Part shown: positions 34,352 to 47,801 of the stretch, in pieces
How the letters are laid out: every line of letters begins with the position of its first letter
Position numbering within the stretch: the first letter of the stretch is position 1
Assembly: GCF_000182565.1 (NCBI RefSeq)
Contig: NW_015971547.1
Coordinates: 353,339-417,338, forward strand
DNA: 64,000 bases
Reading direction: 5' to 3'
Source of the DNA: Spizellomyces punctatus DAOM BR117
Taxonomy: Eukaryota > Chytridiomycota > Chytridiomycetes > Spizellomycetales > Spizellomycetaceae
The notes under the pieces: generated by a model
What the model was told of the DNA's origin: nothing
Database searches by the model: none
What the model saw: only the letters and a program-made list of their open reading frames with translations
Position numbers and translations under genes: made by a program

Positions 34352-37300
34352 ATGAGTTCTCCAAGATTGCGACAGTTGGTAGAGCGGAGGATGGATCCGA
34401 ACAGTCGAGTAAGGTGAGGAGATGCTGTGTTTTAGATGTCCTGTGGTCAGTTTTTAACTAATACGGCTGATCAAAGGGCGGAGAAAGCGGGGAGAGAACT
34501 GCAGACTGTTATAGGCCTTATACCGGGGAATTTAGGGAAGGACGACACTTTTTCGACAACACAGAAGATCCCCATTGATCCTTCGGCCAGTATCACCAGG
34601 TGGTAATGCGGGATATGAACTGGAGTTCATTCAAACGTCCCTGATGCCTTTCGCTGATCTCTACTCTTCAGTGTAGGGAAGGCGATCATCCCTAAAGTTA
34701 GCCATTTACGACCTGCTGGTATAAGGCATCAAACATTACCACAGCTTCATTCCTTGGTCCCGCCAAAGCGGAAAATCGTCACGCAAAGGACTAAACCCGT
34801 CAACGTACAACAACACTTTGACAATATTGTGCTGCACGATGACCGGAAAAGGCAGTTCATGCTTACCAGCGGCAGCGCACCACAACATGCACCATCACCC
34901 TACGCAATTGAGAGCAAGGCCGTTGAGGACACACAAGGGATTTCTCCCTCGCGAATTCCTTCCGCAGCACCGATGAGAGCCCAATCGCCATCGTTGCCGA
35001 CGACCTTCGGTCGTGCTATAACTGGACGACTGCCAGGAGGACTGGTAGGAGAACGCGAGCAAGGAATCAGCTCCGCCAGCCTAGATGTCATGCTGGTTGG
35101 ACATAAAGTTGACTCACGTTTTACTCCTCCCTCGGAGGAATTGGCGTTCGATAAAAACGAGGACCGTCCAGATTCGAGATCGTCACAATATGGCTTTACC
35201 AGTGAAAGCGTATCAGATTTCGAACCTGTCGACACTCAAATTCCGGTTAGCTTAGATCCCGTTATTGTTGGCGAAACACGACAGACTGTAGACTCCTCAG
35301 ATGAAATGGAGGATGCTTTGCCTTTCACTTCTATTGACGAGGTTGATAATGTGATAAAGAAGTACGCCGCAATCATTGAATCTCGCATACGCAAATTACG
35401 GGGGGAAGCAGTCACATCCGAATCTTCCACATTAGCGTTGGATTCAAGTGAGCTGGAAAGAGCAAGTGAGCCGGACGTCCCTGCAACGTCTGCCATGAGT
35501 ACGCTGACATTCCTCAATGGAGCCGCACGTACATGTCCTCACTATTTTAACCTTTTTCCCGTAGGCTTCGAAACGGCAATGCCACCTGAGGAAGTCACGT
35601 CGCGAATCGCGATGCGCATACCCTCTGTAATTCCCGAAAGAACAGAACCCATCCGACTTTTTGGTAACGAAGAGACAGAAATGAAAGCTTCGCCGAATGC
35701 AGAAGAAGTTCGGCCAGTGATTGAAGTGTCCATACCCCCTCCAGCGCACGCAATAGACAGGGTCATCGGGGAGGCGAAAGGCGACATGCAAGATTCAACT
35801 ATGGTTGAGCTCATTGAAAATGAGGATAGACCGGCTTCAACTAACCAGGACCATGCAGAAAATGGACAACCACCGGCAGCAATCAAAGGAGCTGTTACTT
35901 TCGTCGACGACGTTGGCGGGGAAACTGACATAAGTCAAAGACAATCGGCGACCCCTCGTCCCGACTCTGGGGAACTGGGGTTTGCATCTGGTTAGGCTCG
36001 CTGTTCAGTATATGCACTTTTATCGCTTAAGCTCAGGTATACCGCCATCCTGTCGTCATCATAGGAATGAATTCCGCAATCCGTGATAGTATGGTTGTCA
36101 CCAGTCTACAAGCACTCATCGCAAATCAGCAACGCAAGCGTCGCAAAATAGATAACGCTACTCCATCGGTTGATGTGAATCAAATAGGATTTCCTTTCGC
36201 AAAGTACTATGCACCGGTCGGGCGGGATACCGAGGTAAATACGAAACTGATCAATCTAATCAGAGACGAAGTCCTGGAGGCCGAGTAAGTAGTGTTCTTC
36301 CTTTATGTCTAGCATCTGTAGTGGAATCTTATATTGCTTTAAGTGCACTAATCCAGAGCAACATGAGGTATCCGATGCGGCAAAACCACCAAGCATTGTG
36401 GAGCGAAACCCAAAGTCGAGAGGAGCAAGCAATGAGGGAGATCCCTGATCCTTTCTCGGGCGAGGATGCGACAACTTTGGAGGTTCGGCTAAACATTGCT
36501 TCAACGTTGCATGTGCTATGTTAACAAGGAGCCGCCACCTAGCTAGAAGGCCGTCCAGTTGTAATCAAAAAAACTGCGGTGGGTGCGGGATCCATGTCGA
36601 TTGGAATGAACTGGGCACCTGCACCACCAACCCTTTCTATACCATCGAGATTATCCCGCTATATACCAAAAGGCGGTGTCGCAATACGAAAAGTATGTTA
36701 CGATGGGTGTGCAAGATTATGTCGCTTGCCTGCCTCTTGGACTAACACACATAACAGGATGCTCCATCTAGTCGGATACGGAAGGAGCCCAGAATTTCTT
36801 ATGATGATATTGCACGAGCGGGTCTGCTGAACACATCGCGACGGATGGAGCTCTCCACCGCTCTGCCTTCGTCAGATATTCCTGCAACCTCTTTACATTC
36901 TACAGAAGATAACTTCTCTGACAGCTTGGCGAACGAGATGGCCGCATCATGGGTACACCCAGGAGCACTGTACACTCCTGGGCCATTCAAGAGTTCATCG
37001 GTCATGGAGGAAACGGGCAGTGCAAGTCCTGTGCCCGTATCAGGTTCGCTCTCAGTAAATGTTGACTCCAATCAGCCGCCACCTGCGGCCCAGGTCCCAG
37101 CGCAAGAGTCGGGACTGAATAGCACAACTAGAACACCCAGTCCTCCTCCAATAAGACATGTCCATGAGCAGCACACATTACAGCGTGACAACGAGGAGCT
37201 CTCATCATTATCAACCATTCAGCTTCATCTGAGTGACGTGGAACCTTATCAAGTGGCAGAGGGGGTCGTGACAAGCCCATTACAGGATGATAACCTGCTG

Positions 37301-40300
37301 TACATAGGGCCGCCTCTAGCACAAAAGGAAGATGATACAACATTCGAGAGGTCATTGAAGTCAATTGCTGTCAACGTATATGCCAGTGAAGATCTTTCTG
37401 GTCCGAAACCGCCACCAGAGGCTCATGAACAAACAATAGGGAGCAGCGGCCCAAGTCCACCCTCAATCCCTTCCTCACGAGTCCTAACCTCATCTCTTGG
37501 GGCTAGCAATGGAGCAGTGGAGAAAGCGGATCCACAAATCCTACCTCAGACAGCCTCATCAAAACATGATACTATTTCTTCGCCCAGCATCTCTTTTGAA
37601 GAGACACAAATGGAATCTAACGAAGACCCGGCCACGTTCTACTTTCGAAAACGCAATGCAAGTCTGGGATTGGGAGCATCAGGTACTCGTCCTGCTTCAC
37701 GAACTGGCGCAACCCCAACCGCGACCCGTCCGGCAAGCCGTACGAGTGAATTTAAGAGTTCCAATGATAGTTCCTTAAATCAACCCGGCATTCAACCTTC
37801 TACCCCAATGTCGAGTATCCCGGAAACAGCCGATGGGTTGCGTGTGTCCGTGGATGACAATAGAGCAATTGAGACAACAAGGGCGAGTCGGAGAGCCACA
37901 CCAGGCACCTCTACAGATATTACAACAGATGTGGACCTTCCCGCATCTGGTTTGCGAACCGTCGCCCAAGCTCTTGTTTCGAAGGGATACGCCCCAGATA
38001 AAGGACCCCCGTTGTATGATATAGTACACGATGTGGAGCGACGGCGGCAGACCATGACGTCTGAGGAAAGGGCCCGTTATCCGACTTTCACGGAGCCGAC
38101 TCTGGTGGAAACGCTAGAGATCAGCGCCCCTGGAAAACAGGAGGCCGAAATGGAGAAGCTCACTGCCATGATTGGCTCGTCTAGCTTACCCGTACCAGCA
38201 TACCTACGACGAAGGGGGATCTTGTATGGGCAACTTGGGAAATACGAATTGGCTCTCGATGATTTCAACACAGCTTTGGAGTACGGTAAGTAGACCAAAA
38301 TAGCCGTAATACTACAATATGTGGCTGATTCTAATATACGAATCAGATCCCTTTAATTCCGAAGCTTGTTGGTATCGACATCAACTCAATCTAATGTTTG
38401 GGCATATTCAAGCTGCTTTGCAAGACCTTGACACGATTACCGAGACCAATAAGCAACATTTCGGAGCCTTCCAAGCAAAAGCTCGCATATATCAAGAACT
38501 AGGTAATAGTTGGGGCTCGGCCAAGCACTTTTAAGAAATCTGCTAAATATCGTTACTGTTCCAGGAATGATCAAATTGGCCATTGTCAGTTATTCGCAAG
38601 TAATTAAACTGAAACCTAACAATGCCGATGGTTATTTCCAGCGCGCATGCCTTTTTGAGGCCGAGAATGTAGGTTGGGTTTGAAGGAGCATATTGCGCAT
38701 CACACGACCTAACATCTATTGTAGGAGGCGGTTTACGCCAGCGAAGATTTTAAAATGGTTAGATCTCTAGATCCGGACAATGAGCGTGCCATTCGGAATT
38801 TAGCGTTGTACAGCTTTCAACGCGAGCTTTGGAACGATGCCGTTCAGGCATTGAGCAAACTTATACATATAGCACCCGACGACAGTGAGGCATACCAATA
38901 TCGTGGTCGAGCGTACGCACATCTCGGAAAATGGGATGAGTCGTTGCAGGTATTCGAAGGCTAGTTTGAGCCGCTTTAACACATCATATCATCTAAATGA
39001 TGCATATCAGGACATGACCCTAGCCATACAGACGAATCCTAAGCAGCCAGAGTCCTTTTTTCATCGTGCATCCCTCTTACGTGAACGTCATCCCTGGAAA
39101 GCGATCGAAGATTACAGTATCTGCTTATTGCTCGATGACGGACCGTTGAATACAGAGGCATGTTATCAACGAGGTATTTTTAATATTCAAGCACTCCAAA
39201 TGTCGGATCATTCATCTTTGGCTGATAATGGTGTTCATAGCACTGTTGTATTACAAGCTAGGAGAATACAGCTACGCGATCGCGGATCTGCTAGCAGGTA
39301 TGCATACATAAGAATTGAGGAAATCTACGGTATTCTCAACCCCATCGCTGGCAGTGCTTGACTTGGATCCAAGCAAATCTCAAGCATACTTGAAACTTGG
39401 TATTTTGTACATGCGGTATATGGATGATTTCCTGGAGGCGCTGCGATGCTTCAACAAGTGTGTTGCCATAAGTAAGCCATCGCATAGGTGCTTTATTCAC
39501 GTGAACTCGAATGTTCTAAATCTGTTCAGATCCTGTGCAATTGCAGGCATACCTTTGTCGTGGAGATTTATATCAATGCGTACATGAAAAGATGGCACAT
39601 GATGATAGCGCACTACTCCCGGTCGGGCGGGGCCGACGGCGAACGATCAATCTAGGAGACGAGGGGCTCGGTATCCCGGATTACGGACTAGATGGAATAG
39701 CTTCCAGTATGCAGTACATAAATCTCGCGATTAAAGAATACAGCAAGGCAATTCATCTCGCTCCCAACAATCATTTGCTGTATTTGTATCGGGGCAAAAT
39801 CCTCATACGAGCGGGGTAAGCCAGTTCGATATATTAGGTCTATTCTAACCTTGCGCTCACTGCTGAAATGACAGGCGGATGCAGGAGGCAACTAATGACT
39901 TCCATGCTGCATTTGAGATCAATGCTGAGATCGCGCAGACATTTGTGCAAGTGGGTGCTAGCGTCTGCCATATGGAGTGAGATGTGCTGCACCTGCTCAT
40001 TTGAGTGCTCTCTATCCAACAGCGAGCATTAGTTCTCTCTTTCCAGCGCAAGTATCAGCAAATCATAATTGAATTCAAAGAGAGAAGCAAGGTCGAAAAC
40101 ATGAAGATGAANNNNNNNNNNNNNNNNNNNNNNNNNNNNNNNNNNNNNNNNNNNNNNNNNNNNNNNNNNNNNNNNNNNNNNNNNNNNNNNNNNNNNNNNN
40201 NNNNNNNNNNNAATAAACTGTGGTGACAATGAAGGTAACGGGATGCATATTCCAGCGCAAGGAAATGCTTGACAATGTGTTGGCAAAGAGCTAAGGTGTG

Positions 40301-42608
40301 CTTGTGTTCTCTTAGGCGCATTAAAGGATTTGGGTCAAGCACTGAAGTACAACAAGAGAGAGCCCCAAATCTACCTTCAACGAGGGATATGCTTTGAGAA
40401 CCTTCAGGACTGGGCCAGCGCCGTCAAGGAGCTCACCTCTTGTATATTGCTCAAGCCGGACTTTGCCAAAGCATATTACCACCGAGGTCTTTCCAAGCTT
40501 CATCTCCAAGATCAGGAAGGTGTGGAGGACCTGGGGACGGCAATTAAGCTAGATCCGAAATTCTTCGAATCATATATGACTAGAGCGAGTTATCACCATC
40601 TGAAAGGTATTTTTCCTCTGACAAGTTAAGGAAGAACTAGAAAACGCTCCCAATACTCACAAAATCTATCCAAAAGGGAACTATGTAAATGGTGTCGATG
40701 ACTGCAATGAGGCTTTAAAAATTGAACCCACAAGTATTCGCGCTTACTTGCTTCGAGGCGCTTGCAATTGCAAGTTGCACCAGTTCACGCTTGCTCTCAA
40801 CGATTTTACCCGGGCGGTCGCTTTGGACAGGGTAATTAAGAATTGCGAGTTCGATATACAGACACACTTCAATTAAATGTTGCATTGCCTAGACATCACA
40901 CTTTGCCTTTTACAACCGCGCGGTGACGTATCAACTTATGGGGGATGACCAGAGCGCAATCAAAGATTACAGTATCGCAATGCTGCTTCACAACGATTCG
41001 GTAAGAATTTGAAGGGAAAAAAATATGGAAACATCTTGTAATGAAAGCCATATAGAATGCCTATCGGAACCGTGGGTTACTGTACTGGAAGCAAGGCGAC
41101 CCGGCGAATGCCCTGCTAGATCTGTACGCTGCGCGCGATGCATTTCCAGAAGATCCGCGACTGCATGGCCTGTTGGGACTATGCCTACAAACCTTGGGCA
41201 AGGTGCAAGAAAGCGTGGAAGCGTTTTCGGCGGTAAGTCTTCTACATCATGGCGTCTACGACCACGGTGATCTAAATTTCGTTGATTGATGCCGCATACT
41301 CTAGGCCATCGCCGTCAATCCGTACATGACTGAGGCTTACTTGGGTCGTGGCAACGTGTATGCATCGCAAGGTCTGACAACGAGCGCTCGGAAGGATTAT
41401 CTGCGCGTTCTGCACCTGTATCCACGATGTAGCGAGGCCCTCGTAAATATGGCTTACACCATGCAGGCTGAAAATCGGCCAAAAAGAGTAAGCGTCAGAG
41501 AACTTTCGTGGTGTCTAGCTACTGGAACATATCTACTCACACAGGTTCCCCATCAGGCGTATGATCTATTTAGCACGGCCCTCGTTCTCGATCCGAAGTG
41601 TGAGGAGGCACTAGAGGGTCGGTCGGTGGTCCATTTTGCTTTGAAGAATTTCTTTGGTGCCTTAGTGGATATCTGCAAGGCGATTGTGAGTGCCTGAGCA
41701 GTGTGACATAACCGGGACGAGGTACTGATTGCGAACAACCACAGGAACTATCTCCGCATAACTGTGAGTACCTGACGAACCGAGGGGTCGTTTACCAAGC
41801 GCTTGGAGACAATGTATCGGCATTACAGAACTATAAGGTAAGAATAGCGTGATGAAGAATTGTGTGATTATTTGTCTTCTGCAACCCTCAATGAATATCT
41901 GTTCTGGATAGCTCGCAATCAAATACAACCCATCCTACGCCTTGGCGCATCTCAATGCCGCCAACCTGTACTTCTATCAGAAGCGTTGGGAGCAAGCTCT
42001 GGAAGCGTACGACGCGGTATGCAGCTATTTGGTAGAACTCCTCACTCAGTCATGTTAACTGAACCTTTCATCCCTAAAGACACTGCAACTCAGTCCTAGT
42101 ATGGTCTCTGCATACGTGAATCGGGGAATCACGAAAGCGATATTGAAAGGTAATCGCCCGGATCGATCTTTGCTGACAGACTGTGATCATTGATGCATCT
42201 GTGTTCTAGATACGACGGGTGCATTGGCAGACTTTGACCACGCGGCAGATCTTAATCCGTCCATTCCTGAGGTGTTTTTCAACAGAGGACACGTCATGCA
42301 GACACTGGGTATCGTATCATACTACCTTGCAGACCACCTTTCGCCTAACGGCTCATATCTTCCATTCGGCAAATATAGATCGACATGAAGACGCCGAAAG
42401 AGACTACAGCAAAGTACTCGCCTTATGCCCCTTAGACAGTCTAGCGCACACAAGACGTGGAGACGCGTATGTTCTAAAGAGTCTGGCTCCCTTTAGTACA
42501 GCGGCACGCTAATCAAATCTCTGTTTCCATTTTAGCCGTGGTCATCAAGCCAACATATCCGGTGCAATGCACGATTATGCATTAGCGGTTGCTCAGAATC
42601 CAGATTGA
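34352..42608 (+). CDS. Very large TPR protein, TTC6-like (interrupted by assembly gap)
   Basis: The start at 34352 reads MSSPRLRQLVERRMDP. Its small first exon ends at 34411 and joins a second exon near 34477-34599, then the exon running to 35989 (VPPKRKIVTQ region). The first 1,100 or so residues are low-complexity, acidic and serine/proline-rich, with conserved islands such as NQIGFPFAKYYAPVGRD (36177) and GGVAIRK (36673). From about 38150 to the stop at 42608 there are some twenty or more tetratricopeptide repeats with the A/G/Y pattern, for example YLRRRGILYGQLGKYELALD, AYQYRGRAYAHLGKWDESLQ and IYLQRGICFENLQDWASAVK. Each repeat is usually split by a short intron. Size, disordered N-terminus and repeat style resemble TTC6 of ciliated organisms; this is inference. 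A 100-N gap at 40112-40211 removes part of the repeat array, so length and frame there are unknown. Confidence 0.7.
40112..40211. other. Assembly gap (100 N)
   Basis: Exactly 100 consecutive N, the usual placeholder for a scaffold gap of unknown size. Coding TPR-protein sequence borders it on both sides: KYQQIIIEFKERSK before it and an NCGDNEGALKDL exon after it. Confidence 0.98.
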
Positions 42609-42683
42609 GATGGATGATTATCTATTCCTCAGCACTTAATTTATTCTGAATTTCGGCGCAGGCACGTCTAGTTTCAGAGCCCA

Positions 42684-43500
42684 TCAAAGGGTCAATAATA
42701 AACCATGGTAATGGACGGTGACCTTGGTCTCCGAGTCCTCGTATCCAAAAAATCTATCGTTCTTTTTGATCTTGAATCCAGCTTCGTTGACCAGTTTGAG
42801 TATATCCGCCTCCGCGAAGGTGTTCAGTCCGCCGGATTCTGGCAAAGTAACCGCGAAACACCCCTGACCATTCTGTTTGAGCGATCTTGCTACGGACGTG
42901 AATAGGTTCTGAGGGTTCTTGACAAAATCTAGAACCCCGACGCAAACTTCCAAAGAACTTGAGTGCTTGCGAAAGATCAAACATTGCGAATTGGACGTAC
43001 TGATGGCATCAAAAACCCGAGCAAAGGGTATGTCTGCCTCTATATCTTGACAGAGAAGCTCTCGGAATGGAAACTGTTTCGCCTTGTCCAACATCTAAGT
43101 GCATTGGGAAATGGATGAGGATACGTAGCAAACAGGGCAAGTAACCTCCAACAAAAGTACCTCTGGAGTCGCGTCCACTCCATAGACATCAATTCGTTGT
43201 GACAGCGGCTGAGTGAAGAACAGCTTTGAGCTACGCAGATATGAAAAGGGAGCTAAAGAGTTGGGAAATAAAACTGGAAGAACCAACGACGATCACAACG
43301 CACCTCTGTCCAGTCCCACACCCGAGATCTAGAAACGCGAGGTAATCTTGGTCTGGGACCATATTTGAAAAATGCTCCAACACCCAGTTAGCTATTATAA
43401 ATGGGGCAGGATAGGTCTCTTTCTCGATATCCTCATCGTATGACTTTGCATATGAACCATAAAACTTTGTTATTTCCTCTATGGACCATCCTGCAGCCAT
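42684..43500 (-). CDS. Class I SAM-dependent methyltransferase
   Basis: Three exons (43500-43304, 43230-43161, 43094-42684) give 225 residues. The N-terminus is MAAGWSIEEITKFYGSYAKS. Motif I is FLDLGCGTGQ (SAM-binding glycine loop). Motif II ends in the acidic IDVYGVDATPEMLDKAK, with the ribose-binding aspartate. Motif III is around FDAISTSNSQ and the later motif reads GVLDFVKNPQNLFTSVARSLKQNG. The C-terminal strand pair (FFGYEDSETKVTVHYHGLL) resembles WBSCR27/METTL27-type methyltransferases, but the substrate cannot be told from sequence. It lies just downstream of aminopeptidase P on the same strand. Confidence 0.82.
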
Positions 43501-43766
43501 TGTGTGAAATGGCCAAGGTGAACGACGTGATGGGCGAACTGGAAGTGAACGCGCTGGTCAGGTGGGTAATTAAGCCCGAACTGGTTTTCATGAATATGCA
43601 AGCCACCTAGAGGTATGCTTGACGTCGGCTACCGTAACATGCAGAAAGGATTGACACAGAAGTCATAGTTGCAGTGCACGGACTGTCTTTCATGCAAGCT
43701 GACTTGTAACCATTCTCCCTATCACTAGACGTACATCTATCACATCTATCCTACGCTGGACACATA

Positions 43767-46756
43767 TCAGATCTTCTGAGTGTGCCTCTTGAGCCACTTC
43801 CATCCGTCGCTTCCTTCTTGCAACAAGGGATGTACCCTATCCCAGCACCGAGTGTGATACGCATTCAACCAGTCTCTTTCCTCTGGAGTTAAGAGGCCAA
43901 TATCGACCAGGCTCGTCTGGATCGGAACCAGGGTGACGTGCTCAAAGCCGAGGTATCCGCGATCCCCAAAGTTGTGGGGAGTCTTCACATCGCGAATCAA
44001 AAGGACATTTTCGATTCGGATGCCAAAGGACCCCTCTTTGTAGTATCCGGGCTCTGATTGTGAATAAAGGTAATGACGTCAATTTGTACAATACGTCAAT
44101 ATAATAAGCTCGCCATGTATATACCGTTGGTCACCGTCATTCCTGCCTCCAGCTGCACATCATTGTAGGCGATCCTAGTACCGATGCCATGGGGTCCTTA
44201 TAAAAGCAGTTAGGTTCAAATTGTTGCTCTTCCATTGACCAGTTTGTCTTGGCCTACCCTCATGCACATTCAAGAAGGATCCAACGCCGTGACCGGTACC
44301 GTGTCGAAAGTCAAGACCTGCCTTCCAGAGAGGGACTCTGGCGAGGACGTCTAGAAGGTAGCCAGTTGTTCCACGGGGGAACACGGCCATGTCGATTTGG
44401 ATATGTCCTTTCAGCACTCGAGTAAAAGCATCCTTTTCCTCTGCCGTTGGCGTGCCAAAGTGAAGCGTGCGGGTAACATCCGTCGTCCCGTCCCTAAAGA
44501 CAGTTGTTCATATGCGCCAATGGCATCAAGGCTATCACTCTGCCCCAGTAGCTTACTTGTATTGAGCACCAGAATCGCACAGGTACAATTGATCCACCTG
44601 GATGGTCGCGCAGGTTTCGCGTTCAGGCTTGTAGTGAATGATGGCACCGTTGGGTCCAGTTGATGAGATTGTATCAAAACTTAACCCAACGAAATCCTTT
44701 TGCTTCCTTTGTTAGAATAGTCAGCAACGACAACGGGAGAAGGAAGACAAAATCGTGATATATGTCACCTGCGGAGACTTTCCAACTTGTCAGCTGCTTC
44801 AACCTCAGCGAGTGCTGCTTTGTTCTCAACCAGTTCCTTCTCCAGCCATGCAAAGTATTCGCACTGTTCGGTGACACGGTCGATTTAGGAAACAAACTTT
44901 GAAAAATTATAACATTGGATCCGAGAGATGAGATTTCAAACGTACCAAGGCAGCAGCGTCCCTGAAAGATAGAGTCAACCAGTTGCAGCAAAGCTCATTC
45001 TAATCTGAAAATAACGCATCGCACCTGATGTGAGACTGACGAAATCCTTCTAATTCTGCTTCATTTTTGATGGCCTTTGCTGTCATTACTGGCGATCGCG
45101 ATTCGCTGACGTATTGCTGGAAAAAGCAAAGGATGATCCAGATGGGGCCACCTGCCTATCTGAAGGGCTCGGTTACTTACGCTTCCACCCAGCGCGTCTT
45201 GAAGAGCCAGGGAGCACCGGCTGTCAATCCAAAGCTTCTAGAATGGTTAAAGAATTTAAGTGGAAGCAGGCCGAAGGATATATGATTACTGAACTCACTT
45301 CTCCCTGCTTTTGAGCCCCGAATTGTTTGACATCTTGAAAGACAGCTTCATACGGGCGTATTTTTACTGTGGAGCCCAGGTGCTCCTTCACCTGTGATAT
45401 TATAAAAGTATTTAGCATTTTGGTGTACTTCTGATAAATTTCACTTGCGAATATCACACCTCGTTGGTCAGCTTGTTCTCATCCACATACAGAAGCACCT
45501 CATCACGGGTGACCAAGGCATATGCGAAAAAGACGGGATTATAGGCAATATCAGACCCACGAAGGTTGAAGAGCCCTTATAGAATCGCGTCAGAAGAAGG
45601 CATGATTCTGTATGTCTTCCGGACGGAACTTACAAGCTATCTCGTCCAAGGCGGTTACAATGAATCCATAAGTCTTCTTCTTCTCAATTTGTTCCCGCAA
45701 GGCTGCAATTTTCTCTTCACTAGACTTGCCTGCGAAGAGTTGGCTTACATCCCAAAATTGAAGCGGACCCATAACGCACCGGAATATGCAATCGGATGAA
45801 CAATGATCTTGTGGGGTGGCATTGATGGCTGGTCCGCACCCCAAACTTTATCAACAAGGTTCTCGTGTATGCTCACTAACGAGTGTCCCTCCTTTGTTAG
45901 GGCCTCCGCCAGCTGCCGTGCGGCGCCTTTCAGAACAGGATAGGCGATTAATATCCGCAGAAAGAAGCGCGTCGAACCTTCATCGATTCTTACCAACGGT
46001 GAAGAGCTTCGGATCAACACCAACTTTCGATTCCTTGGGAAGGACCTAAAGGAGACTGTTGAATGGCTTATGAATTGCTGAGGCGTTTCATTGTGCGCTT
46101 ACTTTAACCAGCCATTCTTCTTTGCTGGGAACATCAGGCAGGCCACTCTTCATCAGAGTCCAGTTAGCGTCAAGCTGTTGGGAGGCTTGTAGAAAATATC
46201 GGCCATCGGTCCATAGGGCAGCCTGTTCCAAAGTTATGACCGCAAGGCCTAGCGAGTCGCGATAAATAAAGATCTAGCAAAGATCTATACGATTCGGCAA
46301 GCCTTGTGAAAGAAGCCAACCTGCAGACCCTGTAAATCCCGATACAAAGGCTCGTCGAGCATCTCGGTCAGCGAGATATTCACTCTGTAAGGAAACCCTT
46401 GGGTTAGATCCATTTCAGCCGGCAACTCGAATCTTACGTACTTGGTGCGCATCTTCCGAGGGCACAATGTACGCGTGAAGTCCGTTTTCACGCATGATCT
46501 CCCTAAGTCGCTTGACCCTTTCAGTGGTATTGATGGGGCTATTGCTCTGAGATGCTTTTCCATCGAGCGGTTTCTTGCTGTCGGCAGTCATGGTTGAAAG
46601 ACTACAAGTACGGAATGGTACAGTAAATTGTGTATTGGCTTGTAGACGTGAGCAGGGAAGATTTTGCACAAGAAAGCAACAGAAAGCGTGAACAGAATGA
46701 TATTGGCCCTTTAAAAGCCTACTGTGTGCTCGAAAAATCGGGCGAATCGTCCTCAT
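43767..46756 (-). CDS. Xaa-Pro aminopeptidase P (M24B metallopeptidase)
   Basis: Many exons on the minus strand. The creatinase-like N-terminal domain starts at [19 protein letters not shown] and continues with [19 protein letters not shown] (near 46190) and the DPKLF block (near 46020). The catalytic pita-bread domain has [13 protein letters not shown], a metal-ligand block near 44480, and [18 protein letters not shown] near 44290. It ends [20 protein letters not shown] before the stop at 43767. Aminopeptidase P removes an N-terminal residue before proline and uses two metal ions. The cytosolic start is ATG 46591 ([12 protein letters not shown]). The frame stays open to an upstream ATG at 46756, adding 55 residues rich in R, H, S and nearly free of acids, like a mitochondrial presequence; the given boundary includes it. 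Internal exon borders were not all resolved. Confidence 0.88.
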
Positions 46757-47801
46757 TCCCTCTGTAGCTTATCGCTTGCATTTCAACACCGTGCCGGGGA
46801 TGGCACAGCACCCACGATCGGATGGGGAATTCCCCATGGGAAGCGCGGAACTTTACTTTCCGCAGTGAGATTCACATCAGAATTTGCATACCACTGCCAG
46901 ACATGTAAGCATATATTCTCAAAACAAGACAGAGTGAACATAAGTTTCATAACGTGGAAGTTACAGGTAACATGTGAAGAGACAGGGCCGCACATCTGAC
47001 GATATCCTTACCGACGTACAACGACTTGGATAAACAGGTCGTGAGTATGATGCATCTTTCACTGTCCCCAAGTACTCATTCTGGAAAGGGCAGTCTGAAA
47101 AAGTCCGCCCACAAGGCGCTTACGATAATCAGGAAATTAATGGCATCTCGGGTTAGTGGTAACAGGCAACGATTTCAGAATTCAAAATTCAGAAAGCCCC
47201 AAGCGCAGTGTATCAAACGCTCGACGATTCTTGCCTGCAAGGGTAGAGTGATAAAACACAGAATGCCGAGGATGCATAACCTATCCATGCATCAATGAAC
47301 CTGGGATAGGATTATTTGGAAGGCCAGTAAATTGCTTTGCAGGCAAGCTTTGATCATGAATGGCAGGTTGAACACTGGGCGTGGAGTCCAGCAGCTCGGA
47401 TTACGGCGATAAGTGCTATCATGAAAATCGACTCCTCTGCTGACCCTGCTTAATGCAGGAAGCTTTCCTTGCGATAATTCTCGTACCGTATTCCAAAAAG
47501 GCTCCAGTCATTTGAGTTACTTGCATAACCCTATTGGTTTTCCAGCTGGAGAGAAGCTAGATATACGCTGAACGGGCTTCCATTTGGCCAATGAAAGCCA
47601 GTGGAACGGGAATGTTCCATAGTTGCCCACGGGAGACATTGGATCAAACCAAGTCAAACCACTCATTTGAGTTGTGGCTTGTATACGTTATCAGGTCCGA
47701 TAGTATCCCAGGGGAGACGATAAGAGTGGGGTATTTAAACACATATGGGACCCTCATCACACTTCCTGGGATCCCCATCTTTTCCTTTGTTGACACCCGC
47801 C
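46757..47801. other. Intergenic region, no supported gene
   Basis: About 1 kb between divergent genes, the largest plain gap outside the accessory stretch. I looked at both strands and found only short frames without motifs or consistent splice signals. Confidence 0.4.

Noticed and set aside
46760-47800. Search for a further spliced gene between aminopeptidase P and acid phosphatase
   Set aside because: No chain of frames with consistent GT/AG borders and no recognisable motif on either strand.
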